Positions 1-59,279 of a stretch of DNA of 64,000 nt are shown here, piece by piece. The stretch comes from Motacilla alba alba. Its lineage: Eukaryota > Chordata > Aves > Passeriformes > Motacillidae. The notes beneath the pieces were generated by a model, which made no database searches, was not told the origin of the DNA, and saw only the letters and a program-made list of their open reading frames with translations. How positions within the stretch are numbered: the first letter of the stretch is position 1; every line of letters begins with the position of its first letter. Both the position numbers and the translations under genes were made by a program. The stretch lies in the NCBI RefSeq assembly GCF_015832195.1, contig NC_052046.1, forward strand, positions 31,958,911-32,022,910, in the 5' to 3' direction.

Positions 1-665
1 TAATGGTTATTGTTGAAGTTAACTGAAATGAAACCAGATTGTTAATGAAGTACCAGTATGGCCTTATTCATTGCCTTTTGCTAATTAATGGCAAACCCAA
101 CATAACTGGTTAAGTATTTGAATTACAATCCAAGTAATCCATGCCTGTATCCTAATGGAACTAATTCACATTGGCCTTACCAGTTTCTCTCAGATTACAG
201 TATTGAAATACAACTTCAGAGACCATTTAGAGGTGCTGGCTACTGGAATGAAGTTTCTTTTACAGCTAACAAATAGTTTTCACTTTTTCCCTGTAGTTTT
301 CTATGCTTTCAGAAGATTACCTAAGCAGTAGTAGTCAAAGTCCTGTCAGAAGAGAGTCTGTAGATGAATACTAGCTACAACTTTTCAGTAGACAGAATCC
401 TAAACCTAGTATTTTTAGAGAGTAAAAAGTCTGTTACAGCTTCAGTGAAGCTTAAAAGTAGTGCTATTCCCTTTCTAAAATGCTAGTTAAAGCAGTGAAC
501 CCTTTTAGTTCAGCTAGTAGTTATACTGATGAGTTACATTGGAGCACCTAAGATGTTTCCCTTATTGTACCATCATGAAGGTAGTGGCCTAGAGGAAAGT
601 TGTCTAAAGAAATGAAAAGCTTCTCTGTTTGTTACTGGAACTCTCTGGCTGATGTTTCCCATTAG
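1..665 (+). other. HSD17B4: HSD17B4 intron upstream of the first visible exon (3' part)
   Basis: Intronic sequence ending in the acceptor CCCATTAG at 658-665. The acceptor has only a weak pyrimidine tract. I see no repeat or exon in it. The preceding exon lies outside the window and must end one base into a Leu codon. Confidence 0.8.
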
Positions 666-45844
<45,179 letters not shown>

Positions 45845-46000
45845 ACTGCTTGATCATCTACCACAGCAGTGAAGAACTGCAGAAGATTGAAACTCAATTA
45901 GTTCAGAACCAGTGATTTGCAGGCTATTTAACATCAATGTACTGATTCATTATACTGCTAATACATAAGCTGATTTAATTGCAGTAGAGAGAAGTTGCAA

Positions 46001-46006
46001 AATAAA
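46001..46006 (+). terminator. HSD17B4: Proximal poly(A) signal AATAAA
   Basis: First canonical signal after the stop codon, followed within 30 bases by a T-rich stretch (TTATTATTGTCCC). Confidence 0.55.
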
Positions 46007-46086
46007 AATAACTGTTATTATTGTCCCTTTTTAGTTTCTCAGCAATGGTAGAGAATCATACTTTTCTGATTGTACATCTTTATCTA

Positions 46087-46112
46087 AATAAAATGTATTT
46101 AGTTCTAATAAA
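46087..46112 (+). terminator. HSD17B4: Distal pair of poly(A) signals AATAAA
   Basis: AATAAA at 46087-46092 and again at 46107-46112, with T-rich sequence following. The paired spacing suggests this is the main end of the transcript. Confidence 0.6.
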
Positions 46113-46130
46113 GAAGCATATATTTCTATG

Positions 46131-49100
46131 TTAATTCTGAAGAAAATTAAACCAATAGACTTCATTAATATCTCCTTTTATGTGTCTATCAGTCTTCATT
46201 CATGTTGCATTAGATAGACTTAGCTTCTATGAGTATATCTGGTTTATTATTTAAACTAATGGTTTTTGTCTCAAGCTGTCATGATTGTATCAAAATAAGT
46301 GGAAGATGGAAGTAAATTCCATTTATTTACATGGTGTCATTATGTGGGGTTTTTTTCTGCACCAGAAAAAACCTCTTGGAACTTTGAAACCCATATTGAT
46401 TAGCCATTTTCATATGTTATTCTTGTAAATCACAAAGTGGTTAACATTTATTGTCTAGGAGAAGCTTTTTCATGTGAGAGGCATCAACACTGCACCAAAG
46501 TCCATCACTAGAGCCAAACTGTTCTTCATGTAAATTCATTCTCATGAGGGCTGGCATCATGGCAGCAGGGAAGGATGGAAGTGAATTCCTCATTTTGAAC
46601 CGATGGCCAGAACTGAGTTAGCACTTTTAGCCATATGTATTTCTAAAGAACATATGCTCTTAATCACTTATTGTCACATGAACACCGGGAAATTTGATTT
46701 CATCAAAGTGACCGACATTTTGCATGTTCAGTTATCTTTTTTTCACCTTCAGACGTGTTCTGTTACTTTTTGGAGATGGAAGAATTCAGGCCATCTGAGG
46801 CTTTTCTTCTTGATCAGAGGATCTTTTAGAAGATGAAATTTTTAATTCTTTGGGTTGTTTTTTGTCCCAAACTGGAAGATACTTCCATTCCCTGACTTTG
46901 TGAGCAGACTGTAGCCATTAAAGAACCTTGTGGGGCTGCAGATGAGTTTGACAGTTTGAGAATAAATTGTACATGTTCTAATACTAAGTCATATTCTCAA
47001 GAAATTAATTTCTTCACAGCTGTACTATCAGATGTGCTTTGGTTCAGGTGGAGAAACATGAAGTATGTCAACAAGTATCTCATGTAACTAACATCATGAA
47101 TAGATGGGAAACAGAACAAATAAGAAGTTTGCCATCTTAAAGAGGCCATCAATTAGAAATTATGGAAGAAATGTCCTTTTACCACTTACCATTTACTTTT
47201 TTTCATAACACTCATTTTCGTATATAATACGGCTTAATAATTGCCTGTACTCCCAGCTTCTATTTATCAAGCAAGTTTGTGTCAAATAGATAAAGGTATC
47301 TTCTGGTAGTTTCTCTGAAGAAATTGTAGGAGAAAAAAAGATTGATTTCAGCTTTGTAGTTTTATGCATGAACCTGGTACACCAAAACTCCCATTTTTTA
47401 TATACATATTTCCTGCCCATAAATCTGTATATATTGCCATAAAATTATGTGTATTAAGGAAAAAGGAACTGTGGGTAACTAACTGTGAGATGAGGAAAGC
47501 AATTACCAATACATCCATATAAGAATATGGTATTTGTTGTAAGTTACATGGTCTTGATAATTCTCAACAGGTGTTTTTTTTTTTTTTTTTTCTCAACCCC
47601 ATAAATAGTCTGAAATCTGAAAGTACTGCTTCACAATGAAGGAACAGAGTGTTACTAAGCAGTTTTTTCCTTTCCTCTATTTAAGTGAGAAGCAAAAATA
47701 TTCAGATGGGGGAAATTGGTAATACTGAAATCTGTTGCAATTTAACAGGTTGGAGATTACTAAAGAACATAATTTTACTAAATGTCTTGGTATGTGTTGG
47801 TTGAGGATGAAAGATGTATAGCTACTCTTGCAATTTCTACCCTGCATAGATTCAGCTGGGCAGTACTCTGACTTCAGCTTTCTCCCACACAGTGAATTGG
47901 TCATAGATGTTAACCTTGAGTGGAACAGAAAGTCCTGTTCTTCCTTTTGCTTCCCATACCAGGCGGCCTGACCACACCTCTCAGTATTGTGATAGACTCT
48001 TTTTTTTAGGAGTGTAACTCAGGTGTTTAATTATTTCATCTGTTTTATGGCCTCAGTAGCCATTATTGATTATTTTGGCATGTTGATTTTATTTCCAGTC
48101 CAATGTATTTACCCTAAGAATGTTCTAGTTAGCTGATGCTAATTAATAACTTAGAAAATACACGTGATGTGGTTTGGAAGTTTTGGCTTTTGTTTTCTTC
48201 CTAGTGCTTGGAAACCTTCTGTTTATGGTTACTGGCTTTTAGGAGTAGTATTCTCAAGAACAAGTAGTAAACTCAGTATTTTTATGAGAATTCGTGGACA
48301 GAAATGTTGGCCAGTTTGGAAGGTGGTTGTTCGAGCATGGATGATTGTCAGCTACTTTCATCTAAAACAGTCTTCCTGTTCCAGGGTATTGTGTATTCAA
48401 ACCTGTCAATGTCTCTTTTGTCTGGAGTGGGTTTGGAGACCTTTTTTGTGATAACCCTGTAAAAATACCTCCACAGTGGCAGGTCCTAAAGACATGCAAC
48501 AGTGAAACGTCCTTTTCTTTCAGGGTAGCTGCTTCTTTGAATATTCTTTTTTTGCCAGAAATGAGTGCCTTGGATTTCAAAGCCACACTTGTTTACCAAA
48601 CAGCTCAGATAACTCTTCAATGAGACTACAAAATTTAGTAGAAAATAAGGAGGCTTTTGCAAGCATTGTAGCAGTAAGATTCTTAGCAGTGCATATTATC
48701 TCTTTAATGTAGAGCAGAAGATTGTCTGTCCTGAATTGCCAAGAATGTCCCTTACATTGTTTTGATTAATAGTGTGAAAAAGGAGATGCCTGGATGTGAA
48801 CGTAAAGTCTGGACATCCGATTTCATGATACTGACATAAGAATTCAGTTGTTCATCTTTCTGGAATAAGTGAGTAACTGCTACACATGGAATAGTATCAT
48901 TTTATTTCTCTTTTCCCTTCTCCTTACACTCATTACCGTGTTCCTGCTGGCTTGCAATCCTCCAAAAAGTAAATTGTGATTCCACTGACATATGTCCTCT
49001 TCAGTCATTTTTGGGTTTTCTAATTAAAGGAGGAGAGCAGTAATAACGGATGGGGAAACTTTATGCTTCCTAGTTGAAGGAATTGTTCTTTATTATTTGT

Positions 49101-52100
49101 TTCAGCTGAGTTCAATACACCTTCCAGCTACCATCAATAGTTACAGTTAACAGCTCTTTAAAAGTTGACAAGTGCATTCATATTCAGAGAATATTAAAAT
49201 GAGTGAAAGTGGGGAGGAACAGATGTGTGAGAGTGGTATACTTGAGCAACTTCAGGCAGAGGAGCTTGGATGTTGTCTCCTCTAAGGCTTATTCCCACCC
49301 CCCACTTTGAAGAGCTCACTCCTAATGATTGTTTGTATTCTGGTTCATTGGACAGCATTCCCTGTAAAAGGTTCTTTATCATTCAGGAGTTACTTTGTTA
49401 ATAAAAAGCTTTATGAAACGGAAGGATTCAGTGGTATAATAAATAAAGTATTCTAAGTTGGATAAACAGGCATTTTAAAACAGTTAAGTATATTTGTTTT
49501 AAAAGAAAAGACTCTCTAATATAATGCAATATACTGCAACAGAGGTTAATGATGCTGAAGTTATGTCTTCAGTTTCCTTCCACAACACCTGGGGGCAGAG
49601 TAGCATTCAGAAGGTGATGACTTCGTTTTCACATAACACAGCTGCTTAGCATGAACAAAGAACTTGCTTAAGCCAGGAGAAAAGGAAATATTAATATCTC
49701 CACATTCCTGCTATTTTTTTTTTAATTCTACTTCAGTTGGTGCAAATATCTTCTTACTAGCGTGAGAATGAGTTCTCCACAATTCATCTGCAGTAAGAAA
49801 TTTTGTCCTTCAGGCCGGCAGTTGGCTGTTTCTTCAGCACCAGACATCAGCAGATATGAAGTCAATTAGGAAAAATAAAGTAGACTATGAATGTGGTTTC
49901 ATTTATGTGGCTTCAATACTACCCTCATGATACAATTCAAATGTTTAATCTGTCTAAAAATCAGTTCACTAAACTGGCATGATAAGATCTTAGGTGAGTA
50001 GGCAAGCTGAGCTCTGAGAGGTGCTCTGTTTGTGTCTCTCAGTAAATACTATCAAATTTCCCATTGTCTGCTAACTTAAATCACATATTGAAAGGTCACT
50101 GTGTCTCAAAGACAGAATCAAGCAAGTTATAATAATATGTGAAATTGTCTGAATTTTATGGTGTAATGGTATGTGCATCTTTCTAAGAGCCATTTTAGAA
50201 TAATAATTTCCTTATATTTCCCTATGCTACATTTGCCCTGATGATGTCAAGTGCCTTTTTTCCACTGGAATCAAAAATGTGCATCACATAAGCTGAAAGA
50301 ACAATTGAGAATATCCACATTTGAATAAATATGTCATCTAGGTTAAGATTAAATGTTTCCGAATTTCTAATTGTAGAAGCATATAATATCATACAGTCAT
50401 CAAATAGTTTTTAAAAAATATCAGCAAGTTGGTGCACAGAATTTGTCATTTCTTTTTAACCAGTTCTTCCTCTTTCCATATTCCTGCCTGCGCTCTTCTG
50501 GCATTTTGCCAATTGTCTTGTGAAGGCATGTCAGAAGTATGAACATAGGTTAATGTAGCAGTCAGTAGTTTGTGAGGATTTGGATTTGGAACAGGAAAGA
50601 AGAGCCCATTGTGGTAACCTAGATTTCATCTGGATCTCACTCAATGTCATTACAAGTGAAGCTGCCATAAAAGTCTTACAGTTATGATTTCAGCACTACC
50701 GTGAACTAAGTAAACAAAAGAGAATAAGTAGACATAAATTTGTGTTCCTATCTCAGTTTTTGTTTCTAACTGCAGCCCACACAAAAAAGAGTGTGTTACT
50801 GTAAATGCTAAAAAAACAATTTTAGTGAGTTGTTGAGGTTTCATTGCATTCTCTAACCAAATGGTTTCCTGTTCCTACACATCTACAAAGAATAAGAAAG
50901 GAACTATGCTCATACTAGAGTTGAAAAGTCTACAATCTGGTTAGTGTTTCCAAAATTATTAGGACAGCAAGTACACATAGAAAATAGAAACTGAGTTGCT
51001 GTCTCTTTCAATCAATGTGCCTAGGTTAGATTTCTAAGCAGTATGCAAGTATTTTTCCTCTTACTGTGCTCTTTGTGTGCTGTTCTTCATCCACCGTCTC
51101 TCCACTGAGATGAAGACCATGAGGCTTGTGAAGCTGCCTGACTGCTTTTGGAGCTGCCTGACCTTTCTGTTCCCAGCTCCCCATCGTCTGCTTTTCTTCT
51201 GCCCAGAGCTGGTCTGTGCTCTGCACAGTTCAGCCTTCTGCTGCGTGAATGTCAGCCTGATTTTCATGAACAATGGGGAATGCAGTGGTTATCTGCTGTA
51301 ACCTTATCTGAGCTCATAATAGCTCTGGTGCTGAGAGCCTTGTAATCCTGTTAGAAAATGATGATAAAAGGTAGCAGAGTTTCTGACTGGATGTAATAAC
51401 ACGTGGGTTTTTAGGTGTTTTCTTTTTTCATGAAGACAAAATGAGTCCACCTGAGGACTGTATCAGGAAAAATACAACTCTCCTAGCTCAAAAGATGCTT
51501 GAAATGAATTTCTGATTATTTTTTCAGTCTTATTTTTACATATGTGACCAAGGGCAACAAGCAAAACTGTAAATGTAGAAAAGAAGGAGGAAAAAGGAAC
51601 AAAACCAGTTGTCATTTTCCTTTTTCTGAATTAAAAAAAGAAGGCTTTAAAATGTTGAGATATGTTGCCTGTGTGGTCTGCAATGCACAACACTGATTGA
51701 GATGGCTTAAATGAATGCCCAGAAATCATCCATCTCTGAGGCTGCCAGTGGTCAACACTGACTAAGGTCCAGTTTTGCTTTAGAAAATTATTCTGATAGC
51801 TGATCTTACTCATATCTGGAGGAAAATAAAACATTTGTGGTCATTCAAAGTTAGTGTGAGATTTTGGGGTTTTTTATTCTGTTTTCAAAAAAGATATGTG
51901 TATCTGCCTGCCTTTTACAACTTCAAGTGTGTTGATTAATTCCAGGCCACTTAATGAGCTTGCAATTTCAGTAGTTTTCATTGTGAGAATCTGAGGCCAG
52001 TGTTGTTTATTATCAAAATACCTTATTTTGTAAGGAGATACCAATTTACAGTCAGAATGGCATGCTTTTATTTAATTTTCCAGTATTCCAAAAAGAGCTG

Positions 52101-55100
52101 CTGAAACCACTCAGCAGAGGACAAGTGCTCAGTTAATCAAATTCATGCTTGATGGTGTGAGATCATATGAGGGCCTCTTGCTATTTCCTAGCAGGACTAT
52201 GATTAGTGAAGGAATTTTCATTTATTTATGGTAGTTTCTGTAACCATAGTAGACAGTCTTACTAAGATAGACAGAGAGTCTGCAGCACACAGGGACTCTT
52301 TCTAGTAAAGGTCTAGGAGACCTAAGGAAATTATTTTTCACAGTGGTTTAGACACCAGAGGCTGTAATGTATCTTCATAGCTCTTCATGTAACAGTTCTG
52401 CTATAACAGCTTTGGACTCACACAATTGTAATGCAATTTATGTGTATTTCAGCTCTAAGCTCCTAAGCAATAGTAAATGTACTGCTACACCCAGTTAGAC
52501 AGTAATTTTTGTTAAGTACCTTCTCAGAATTTCATAAGTCTGTCAGAAGCTTTCATGGTTTCTGAGATTTTGTAGCTAGTATAAAAATTACATAAAACAT
52601 TGTTTTTGGGGGCTGATAGAATACTATTTTAAGTAGATGAAAATGCAGACATTTAACCCATATCAAGCTAACAGTACTCCCACACAGTTCGCTCTTTCAG
52701 AAGACACCAAAAATGAAATCCACAGTGGGGTCTTGGATTTTGAAACACTTCTAGGTGGTAGGTGCAAAGCTTGCTTTACATACAAATTTAGCCATCATGA
52801 AAAGAGTTTGTCTCTAAACATCTTTTCTATGCTCTCTACTCCAAGAGGTTTAACATGCCTATTTTATGGAGCACTCTGTCACTCTCTTGCTAAGTGATTG
52901 ACAGAGGCAACCAAAAGGCATACTACATTATGTTATTTTCACTTATTTTTAAGAAATTCCTGAAAGAGGCAGTCTGCACTTTGATGGTGTAGTCACTGAT
53001 TTGATTGACTTAGAGTTGTTGTATGAAGGGCAACTAGAAGCATACAAAAAAATATTGTAAGTTCTAGTGAATTTGCACAGGGCTGATAATGGACTAAAGA
53101 AAATTCTGTCCTCAAACCACTTTTGGGATTCCTGGCCCCTTGGTTCTGTTACCAGAGAAGACCTTGGGCAGACAGTACTTCTCACATTTTCTTCTAATAC
53201 TTCTTACCTGCATTTAAATGCATTTTAAGGGTTATTTTCAACCAGGGCAAATGTTGTATCAAGTAACTGAAGTCATCATGGCACTACAAACCACTTTGAG
53301 AAATATCAGTTCTAAATTTCTCAGGTGACAGTTCTGCAATTAGCATTTAGTGAAACTCGGCTGATAAAAAGATGGGCATGGGTGTTATCAGTAATTAGTA
53401 AACTCAGTGCTGTATATAAGGCTTAGTTTGCTCATCAAAAACAGTGTATTATCACTCTTTAACTCCAAGCAGCAATGCACCTTTAAACAATCTACTTTTA
53501 TGTCTTTTTTGGTGGTCATGAAGGAATATGCAAATGTGTACAGTTTGAAATTCTGATTTGATTAACAGGTATTGCTATGTAGATTGGAATTAATTAATAC
53601 ACTAATTTTGTGTGTACCCTGCATGTTGAAACTGCCAAGTCCTTGTTTGATGCTTGGAGTGGTATTTAAATATATGTAAACTGTCCTGATAATCTCAGAT
53701 GGCAGTCTTGAGGCTACCAGTTAAAACCCATTCTGATTCATCTGTTTGGCAATCTGGGAGCTCGTCTGGGCATGTAAGGCATGGGGAGGGAGCTGGAGAG
53801 AAGGAGGGTAGGCAAATGAAGCCAAAGTTTTAGTTATTTCAGGCACAGATGTATTGTCTGCATGAAATTAAGTGCCTCTGGTATGTTGTTCTCACAGCTT
53901 CATGATTTATGGAAAGCATCAAACACATTGCCTAAACTTTTGGGATCCATGTCATAAAATCCACCACAAATGTAGACACAGGTCTTTCATCTGAACACAC
54001 ATTTCAGTGCTGCCTTCTGTGTAACCACTTCTTAACAATAAAATGATGATGGAAAATGTGTTTCTAGTCCAGAAATGGTGTTTGTGTCTTGTGCAATTGG
54101 AATATCAATATTGCTTTCATGGTATTCTTTATGGCTAAAAAAAGAAATAATGTTCTGATGAAAACACAGTGACAGGCACAATGCTACAATTGTTACCCAC
54201 CAAAAACCTGTGAGGGCAATGTTCTGTTAGCCAAAAATGTGTGAAAAGCCAGAAACTCTAGGTAACTTTGTCTAATTAGTGCAGCAAGTGGTTAAGCACA
54301 GTAGGAATGGCCAGCAGTATAAATCATTAATATAGATGGAGTGTTTTAGCAATATTATTTAGCTACTGGGATAATTGAAGTTTTAAAGGGTCATCAAATC
54401 TTGTGTTTCTCTGTGTACTCTATTATAAGCATAATTGCCTTCATTGATTGCTAGTACTGTTACAAAGTAACAGTGGAGGGATGCTAATCAATCATTGCAC
54501 AGAACCAGAAGAGCAGGCTCTGATAAGAAGATCCTTGGAAATTTTTGTTTAATTAAAAATCCAGCCAGACAGAAAGAACTCATGAGCACTGCTATAGAAT
54601 GCTATGTACAGATTTGTAGGTGAACATTAACTCCGTTCTGACAATACAGTCAGATAGAAAGCTTTCCTTGGGGGGCTCAAATATTAATGCTCTCCTCCAG
54701 TACATTTCTCTGTGATAATGCGAAATTTCGGTTTTGTTCGTATACAGCGAGATAAAAGTTTAAGATTAAAAAGGTTCCAGGTGTATACGTCCTAACTTGA
54801 AGTAATTACAGTATTATTCTTCTAGGTTGGAGCTACTACTGGTTAAAATGGTTATTTTGTATCCTTCATTTTCTGATTATCTAGTTTCCAGAGATCTTTA
54901 AAAAAGAGTGATGTCTAGGTTGTTTTTTTTTTTTGTGTTTTTTTTTTTTTTTTTTTTTTTTTTAATTAGAGCTTTTTATAAAGCTCTTCCATGGAGATTC
55001 AGGTGTTGATTTGGTACTAATACTTTCCTTGGGCAGTGTTTGCCCCGTATTTATCTTCCTGCTGGGATTGTTGCCATAGTCACCATTTTCTCAACTTTTA

Positions 55101-58100
55101 AACTCATCAGAGCGAGGTTTGGTACATGGAAGCTGCTTGACTTGCTCATGGCCATGTAACAGATGAGTGGAGCAGGTTCTTAAACTAAATTTCTGAAGTT
55201 CTGCTCTACTGTGCAAAGAACTGGGAGTTTGCTTTATCTTTCCGTTTCCCATTTCCTCAGGAGACCTGTGGTCTAAAGGTGCTGAGACCAGAAGTGTGTA
55301 AGAATTCCAGTCTTTTTAAAACTAAAGGTATGCAGTAAGTTCAATAAAACTGGGTCTAGACCATCTGAAAGTATCGGGAATGCATGGACTGGAGCTTCTA
55401 ATAATGCAAAAATAGGCTTTGGATCCAATGCTGTATTTCTTCATTTATTACTCTGATGTTCTTTGTTGCATTAGTAATAATCTCTTAAATATTTAAAATA
55501 TTTTCTCAATGTGCTGACAGTGCCCTGCAAAAATGTCTCTTTAAAGTGGTGCATAGATATCTGTCACAGAAGAACTAATTTAAAAGAGAATCTTCAGCAG
55601 CAGAAGGAGTGAAATCGGAGGGAAAGTTTATGAATCATTAATAACGTGAATGCATTAAATCTCCTGCAAGAGGTAGAATGAAAATTCCCATGTTAGATAT
55701 AAATGTAGTGTTTATTTAGCAAAGATGATACCTACATTGTTGGTAAGATTGATTTGTTAACAATTCAGGAGTAATTTCAATGATAGATTGACATGAAAGG
55801 ATCTACATGTATTAGTCAGGATGACTATTTTTTCTTGATGCTGAAGTGCTGCAAGATTTCTTTCTGATGCATATATAATCTTGGATTCTCTGGTATCACA
55901 GTTGCCATGTCTGGGTGGTAATAACAATTTTGACGGTTTCTCACCAAAGAAGCTACTAATTATTTTTTTCTTCTTCAATTTTTCAATTGTTAAAAATTGT
56001 TAAATTGTTAAAAAAACTGCTCATGCTCACTTTATGAAAATTTTACTGGCATTTTAGGAAGTTCTTTTCTGTATCAGCAGGAAATACAACCTGTGTCACT
56101 GTTCATTGAACTTCAGAGAACAGTAGCAGTGCACTAAGACCATATGCATTCCCAAGAAGATAATAAAATTCAGATAATCTGATCAAACTGGAGCTGGTAC
56201 CTTGCTGGGTTTAGAAAAAAATCCCTGTTAGCTCTAGGTAAAATTTCAGTAACCACAACTTATATGTTTTGTGATCAGAGGGAACATTTTCACAGATAAA
56301 ATGTCTTTTACAAAGCCCATGGCATTTCTGACTTGTGTTCTTAAACATGTGGTTTCTTCTGTCTAAGATTCAGTGCATGTATGAGAGAAATCTGCTGATA
56401 ACCAGTCTGTAATTTTATTGCACTAAACTGGCCACAGTAGAAGCTGCTCTAGGGAATGAGTAATCTTACTCTGAAAACAAACAAACATGTAACCTTACAC
56501 TTTTTGAAATACGCTTTGTTAATAGCAGCAATCCTTTCTGCTACAAAATTTTGAATGTCTTAGTAAGGGCCTGCTGTACCAAATACCACAGTGTCTAGAC
56601 CTTCACAAGGGAGCGGGTTTTTGCTTCCCTTTTATCTCCTGACTGGGAAAACTTGAGGTATGCTCCTTTTATTCCAAGGGTGAACACTGCAAATCATGTG
56701 ATCTGGGGCTTCACCTGTCCCAAGGAAGCTATCCCAGTAAGTCCTGAAGGTAGTTGCCAACATTTAACTCTGCCCTCTTGTAATGATATTTTTTTCTGGT
56801 AACAGGGAAAATTATGCACTTTTTTTGTCCTCTTGAGATATCTCCAGAGTAAAATCCTGGTTGGTGATTCTCAGACTTATGAAGCTGCAAGTAATTTTTT
56901 GAATAATTGCTTTTCTCACTGATGTATTTTGATCATAGATTTCTCCCATCATGATAAAAGCTAGAGATTAAGAAACAAACTGATGACTTTGAAGTCATTG
57001 AAAGTTTTTGTTTAGAGAGAACTGTATTGACACAGTATTTTGCTTTAAGAAGGAGAGAAAAATAAAAAATCTGATTAAATTATGAAACCCTAAGAACAAA
57101 CTAGAAGAGGATATAATAATGCAAGCTGTTGTGAGATGTTTTTTGCTGTTGTGAGATGATTTAGTTGCTAGGTGCAGCCACATCTTATTGGTGCTATCTG
57201 CACAGTGCTACTCTTCCAACATGACAATTGTTAATATTCTCTGACTCCAGTAAAATCAATTTAATTGACTTATGTATTGAGCAAATGGAAACCATCAAGT
57301 TGAGACTGTTGTGTGGCTTTATGGTAGCAATATCTGTGCTATTATCATCCTCTGTTTTGCTATACTCAGATTTCCTAAAGGCACTACTGTTCCCGTTGCT
57401 GACCATATCAGAGAATGAAGAAACAGTTATATTTGCCATAACTTTGATTCAAAGAACATTACTTTTATGTTAACTGTTAAATTACTTTAACATTGCTTGA
57501 CATCATCATTGCTTGAAAGAAAATGTGCTTATCAGAAGGAGTAAGAAGACAAGAAATTTATACGCTCTCTTACAATGCCTTTCTTCTTCATATTTGAAAT
57601 AGTTCCATTAGGGAATTGTATTTTTCATCTGAAGTATTATTCAGCCTGAACACTGGCTGGTCATGATGAACATTTCTGCACTGGACATAGTTAGATTTGT
57701 TCTGTTGTGTGTCACGGCTGGGCGGTGTGATTAAATTATACCTGTCAGAGCTGTTAGCTGCAAAGGGAAAATCTTCTGCTTTTGGTTTTGGAGAAAGTAA
57801 ACGATTCACTGCTGTGAAAATCCAAGCAGCCATGAGAAGCCCTTGAAGTCCTTATATGACAGGCATATTTTTATTGCAGTATTATGCATGCTTTTCTACT
57901 CTGTCATTTCAAACATTTTCTATAATAGATTTTCAATGCAGAATTTTTAACAAATCTTAGGCCATATAAAATAATTAAATTTATTAATTAATCCTTTTCA
58001 AATGCAGTGAGGTGTTTCCAATGTCTCTGCATTCATTTGGTGAAAAATCTGGAAGCCACTAGAAATGTTTTTTAACGTATTGATCTGGATTATGAATCAA

Positions 58101-58159
58101 TTTTTAGTGACTCTTTTTTAGCATTTATTAATGCTTTTGGATTTTTTCTAAGAAAAAAA
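46131..58159. other. Intergenic, 12 kb, no gene recognised
   Basis: AT-rich sequence downstream of HSD17B4. Long T-runs lie at about 47574-47591 and 54923-54963. A perfect 8-bp hairpin follows the second at 54968-54987. A 14-bp direct repeat (GCTGTTGTGAGATG at 57125 and 57145) is present. Around 51075-51290 the base composition rises in C+G without any recognised protein. The short open frames throughout lack family matches and splice context. Confidence 0.7.
54923..54963. repeat. Poly(T) tract interrupted once
   Basis: About 12 T, GTG, then about 26 T. On the minus strand this could be the poly(A) tail of an old retroposed copy, but I recognise no body next to it. The length may be unreliable in assembly. 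Confidence 0.8.
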
Positions 58160-59279
58160 TCATAGAATCATTTAGTTTGAAGAACACCTTACAGATCATC
58201 AAGTCCACCTGTACACCTAACATTGCACCACTAAAACATTCCTCTAAGTGACACACCAACACAAATTTTAAATACCTCCAGGGATGAGGACTCAGCCACC
58301 TCTCTGGGCAGCCTGTTCCAGAGCTTGACAAGCATTTTGATGAAGAAATTTTCCATCCAGTCTAAACCTCCCCAAGTGCAACTTGAGGCCATTTCTTCTG
58401 TACTGTTGCTTTCTGCTTGGAAGACCCTGATCCTCACCTCATTATAACCTTGTTTGAGATATTTGTATAGAGAGTGTGGAGAGGTTTGTGCTCCAGACCC
58501 TTCCCCAGCTCCACCGCCCTTCTCTGGACAGGTGCTTCAGCACCTTGATATTTTCCTTGTTGTGTGGCACTTGAAACTCAACACAGAGTTCAAGGTGTGA
58601 CCTCACCAGTGCCAAGTGCAGGAAGAATGTCACTGTCCTGGCCCTGCTGGCCACACTATTGCTGATACAAACAGAGATGCCATTGGCTTTCTTAGCCACC
58701 TGTGCATATGCTAACTGATGTCCTGCTGATTGGCAACTAAAATTCTCAGATCCTTTTCCCCTGGGCAGTTTTCCAGCCACTCTTGCCCTAGCCTGTAGCC
58801 CCAAATGATGTTGTCAAGTCCCAGTGCAGGACTCCGCATTTCAGCTTGGGTTCAATCTCATCCAGCTGGCTTCAGTTGATCATTCCAGCCTGTCCAGATC
58901 CTTTTGCAGGGCTTTACTCATTTCCAGCAGATCAACACCCCCACCCAACTTGTTATCATCTATGAACTTGCTGAGGGTACACTCAATCTACATGTCCAGG
59001 CCATCAATAAAGATCATTAAAGAGACTTGGTACCAGCACTGAGCCTTGGGGAACACCACTAGTGGCCATCTGCCAACTGGATGTAGCTCCACTACCCTCT
59101 GGGCCAGGCCATCCATTCGGTAGTTTTTAACCTGCCCCCACCAAGGGAAGCCAGTTTCTTCCAGAGAATGCTGTGGGAAATGGTGTAAAAGTCTTTACTA
59201 GTTCTAGGTATACACATCCATTACCTTTCCCTCACCTCTAAGTGTATAGCCTTGTCATAAAAAGAAATCAGATTGGTCC
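58160..59279 (-). mobile_element. CR1 LINE, reverse-transcriptase to 3'-end copy, antisense to HSD17B4
   Basis: Read on the minus strand, it ends (at 58160) with TGATTCTATG and shows the CR1 blocks in reverse order along the + strand. These are CCTCTCTGGGCAGCCTGTTC (58299), CTTCTCTGGACAGGTGCTTC, GCCACACTATTGCTGATAC, TGAACTTGCTGAGGGTAC, and GCACTGAGCCTTGGGGAACA at about 59035. It ends at about 59279 in the early reverse-transcriptase region. The frame is broken. The open frames at 58128-58804 (-) and 58824-59042 (+) belong to it. Confidence 0.92.

Larger units (their letters stand above)
45845..46130 (+). other. HSD17B4: HSD17B4 3' UTR
   Basis: AT-rich, about 285 bases, from the stop codon to just past the last of three AATAAA signals. 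The exact cleavage site cannot be seen; the end given is an estimate. Confidence 0.6.

Noticed and set aside
53406..53420. TATATAAGG resembling a TATA box
   Set aside because: AT-rich context, no downstream gene or LTR. Most likely chance.
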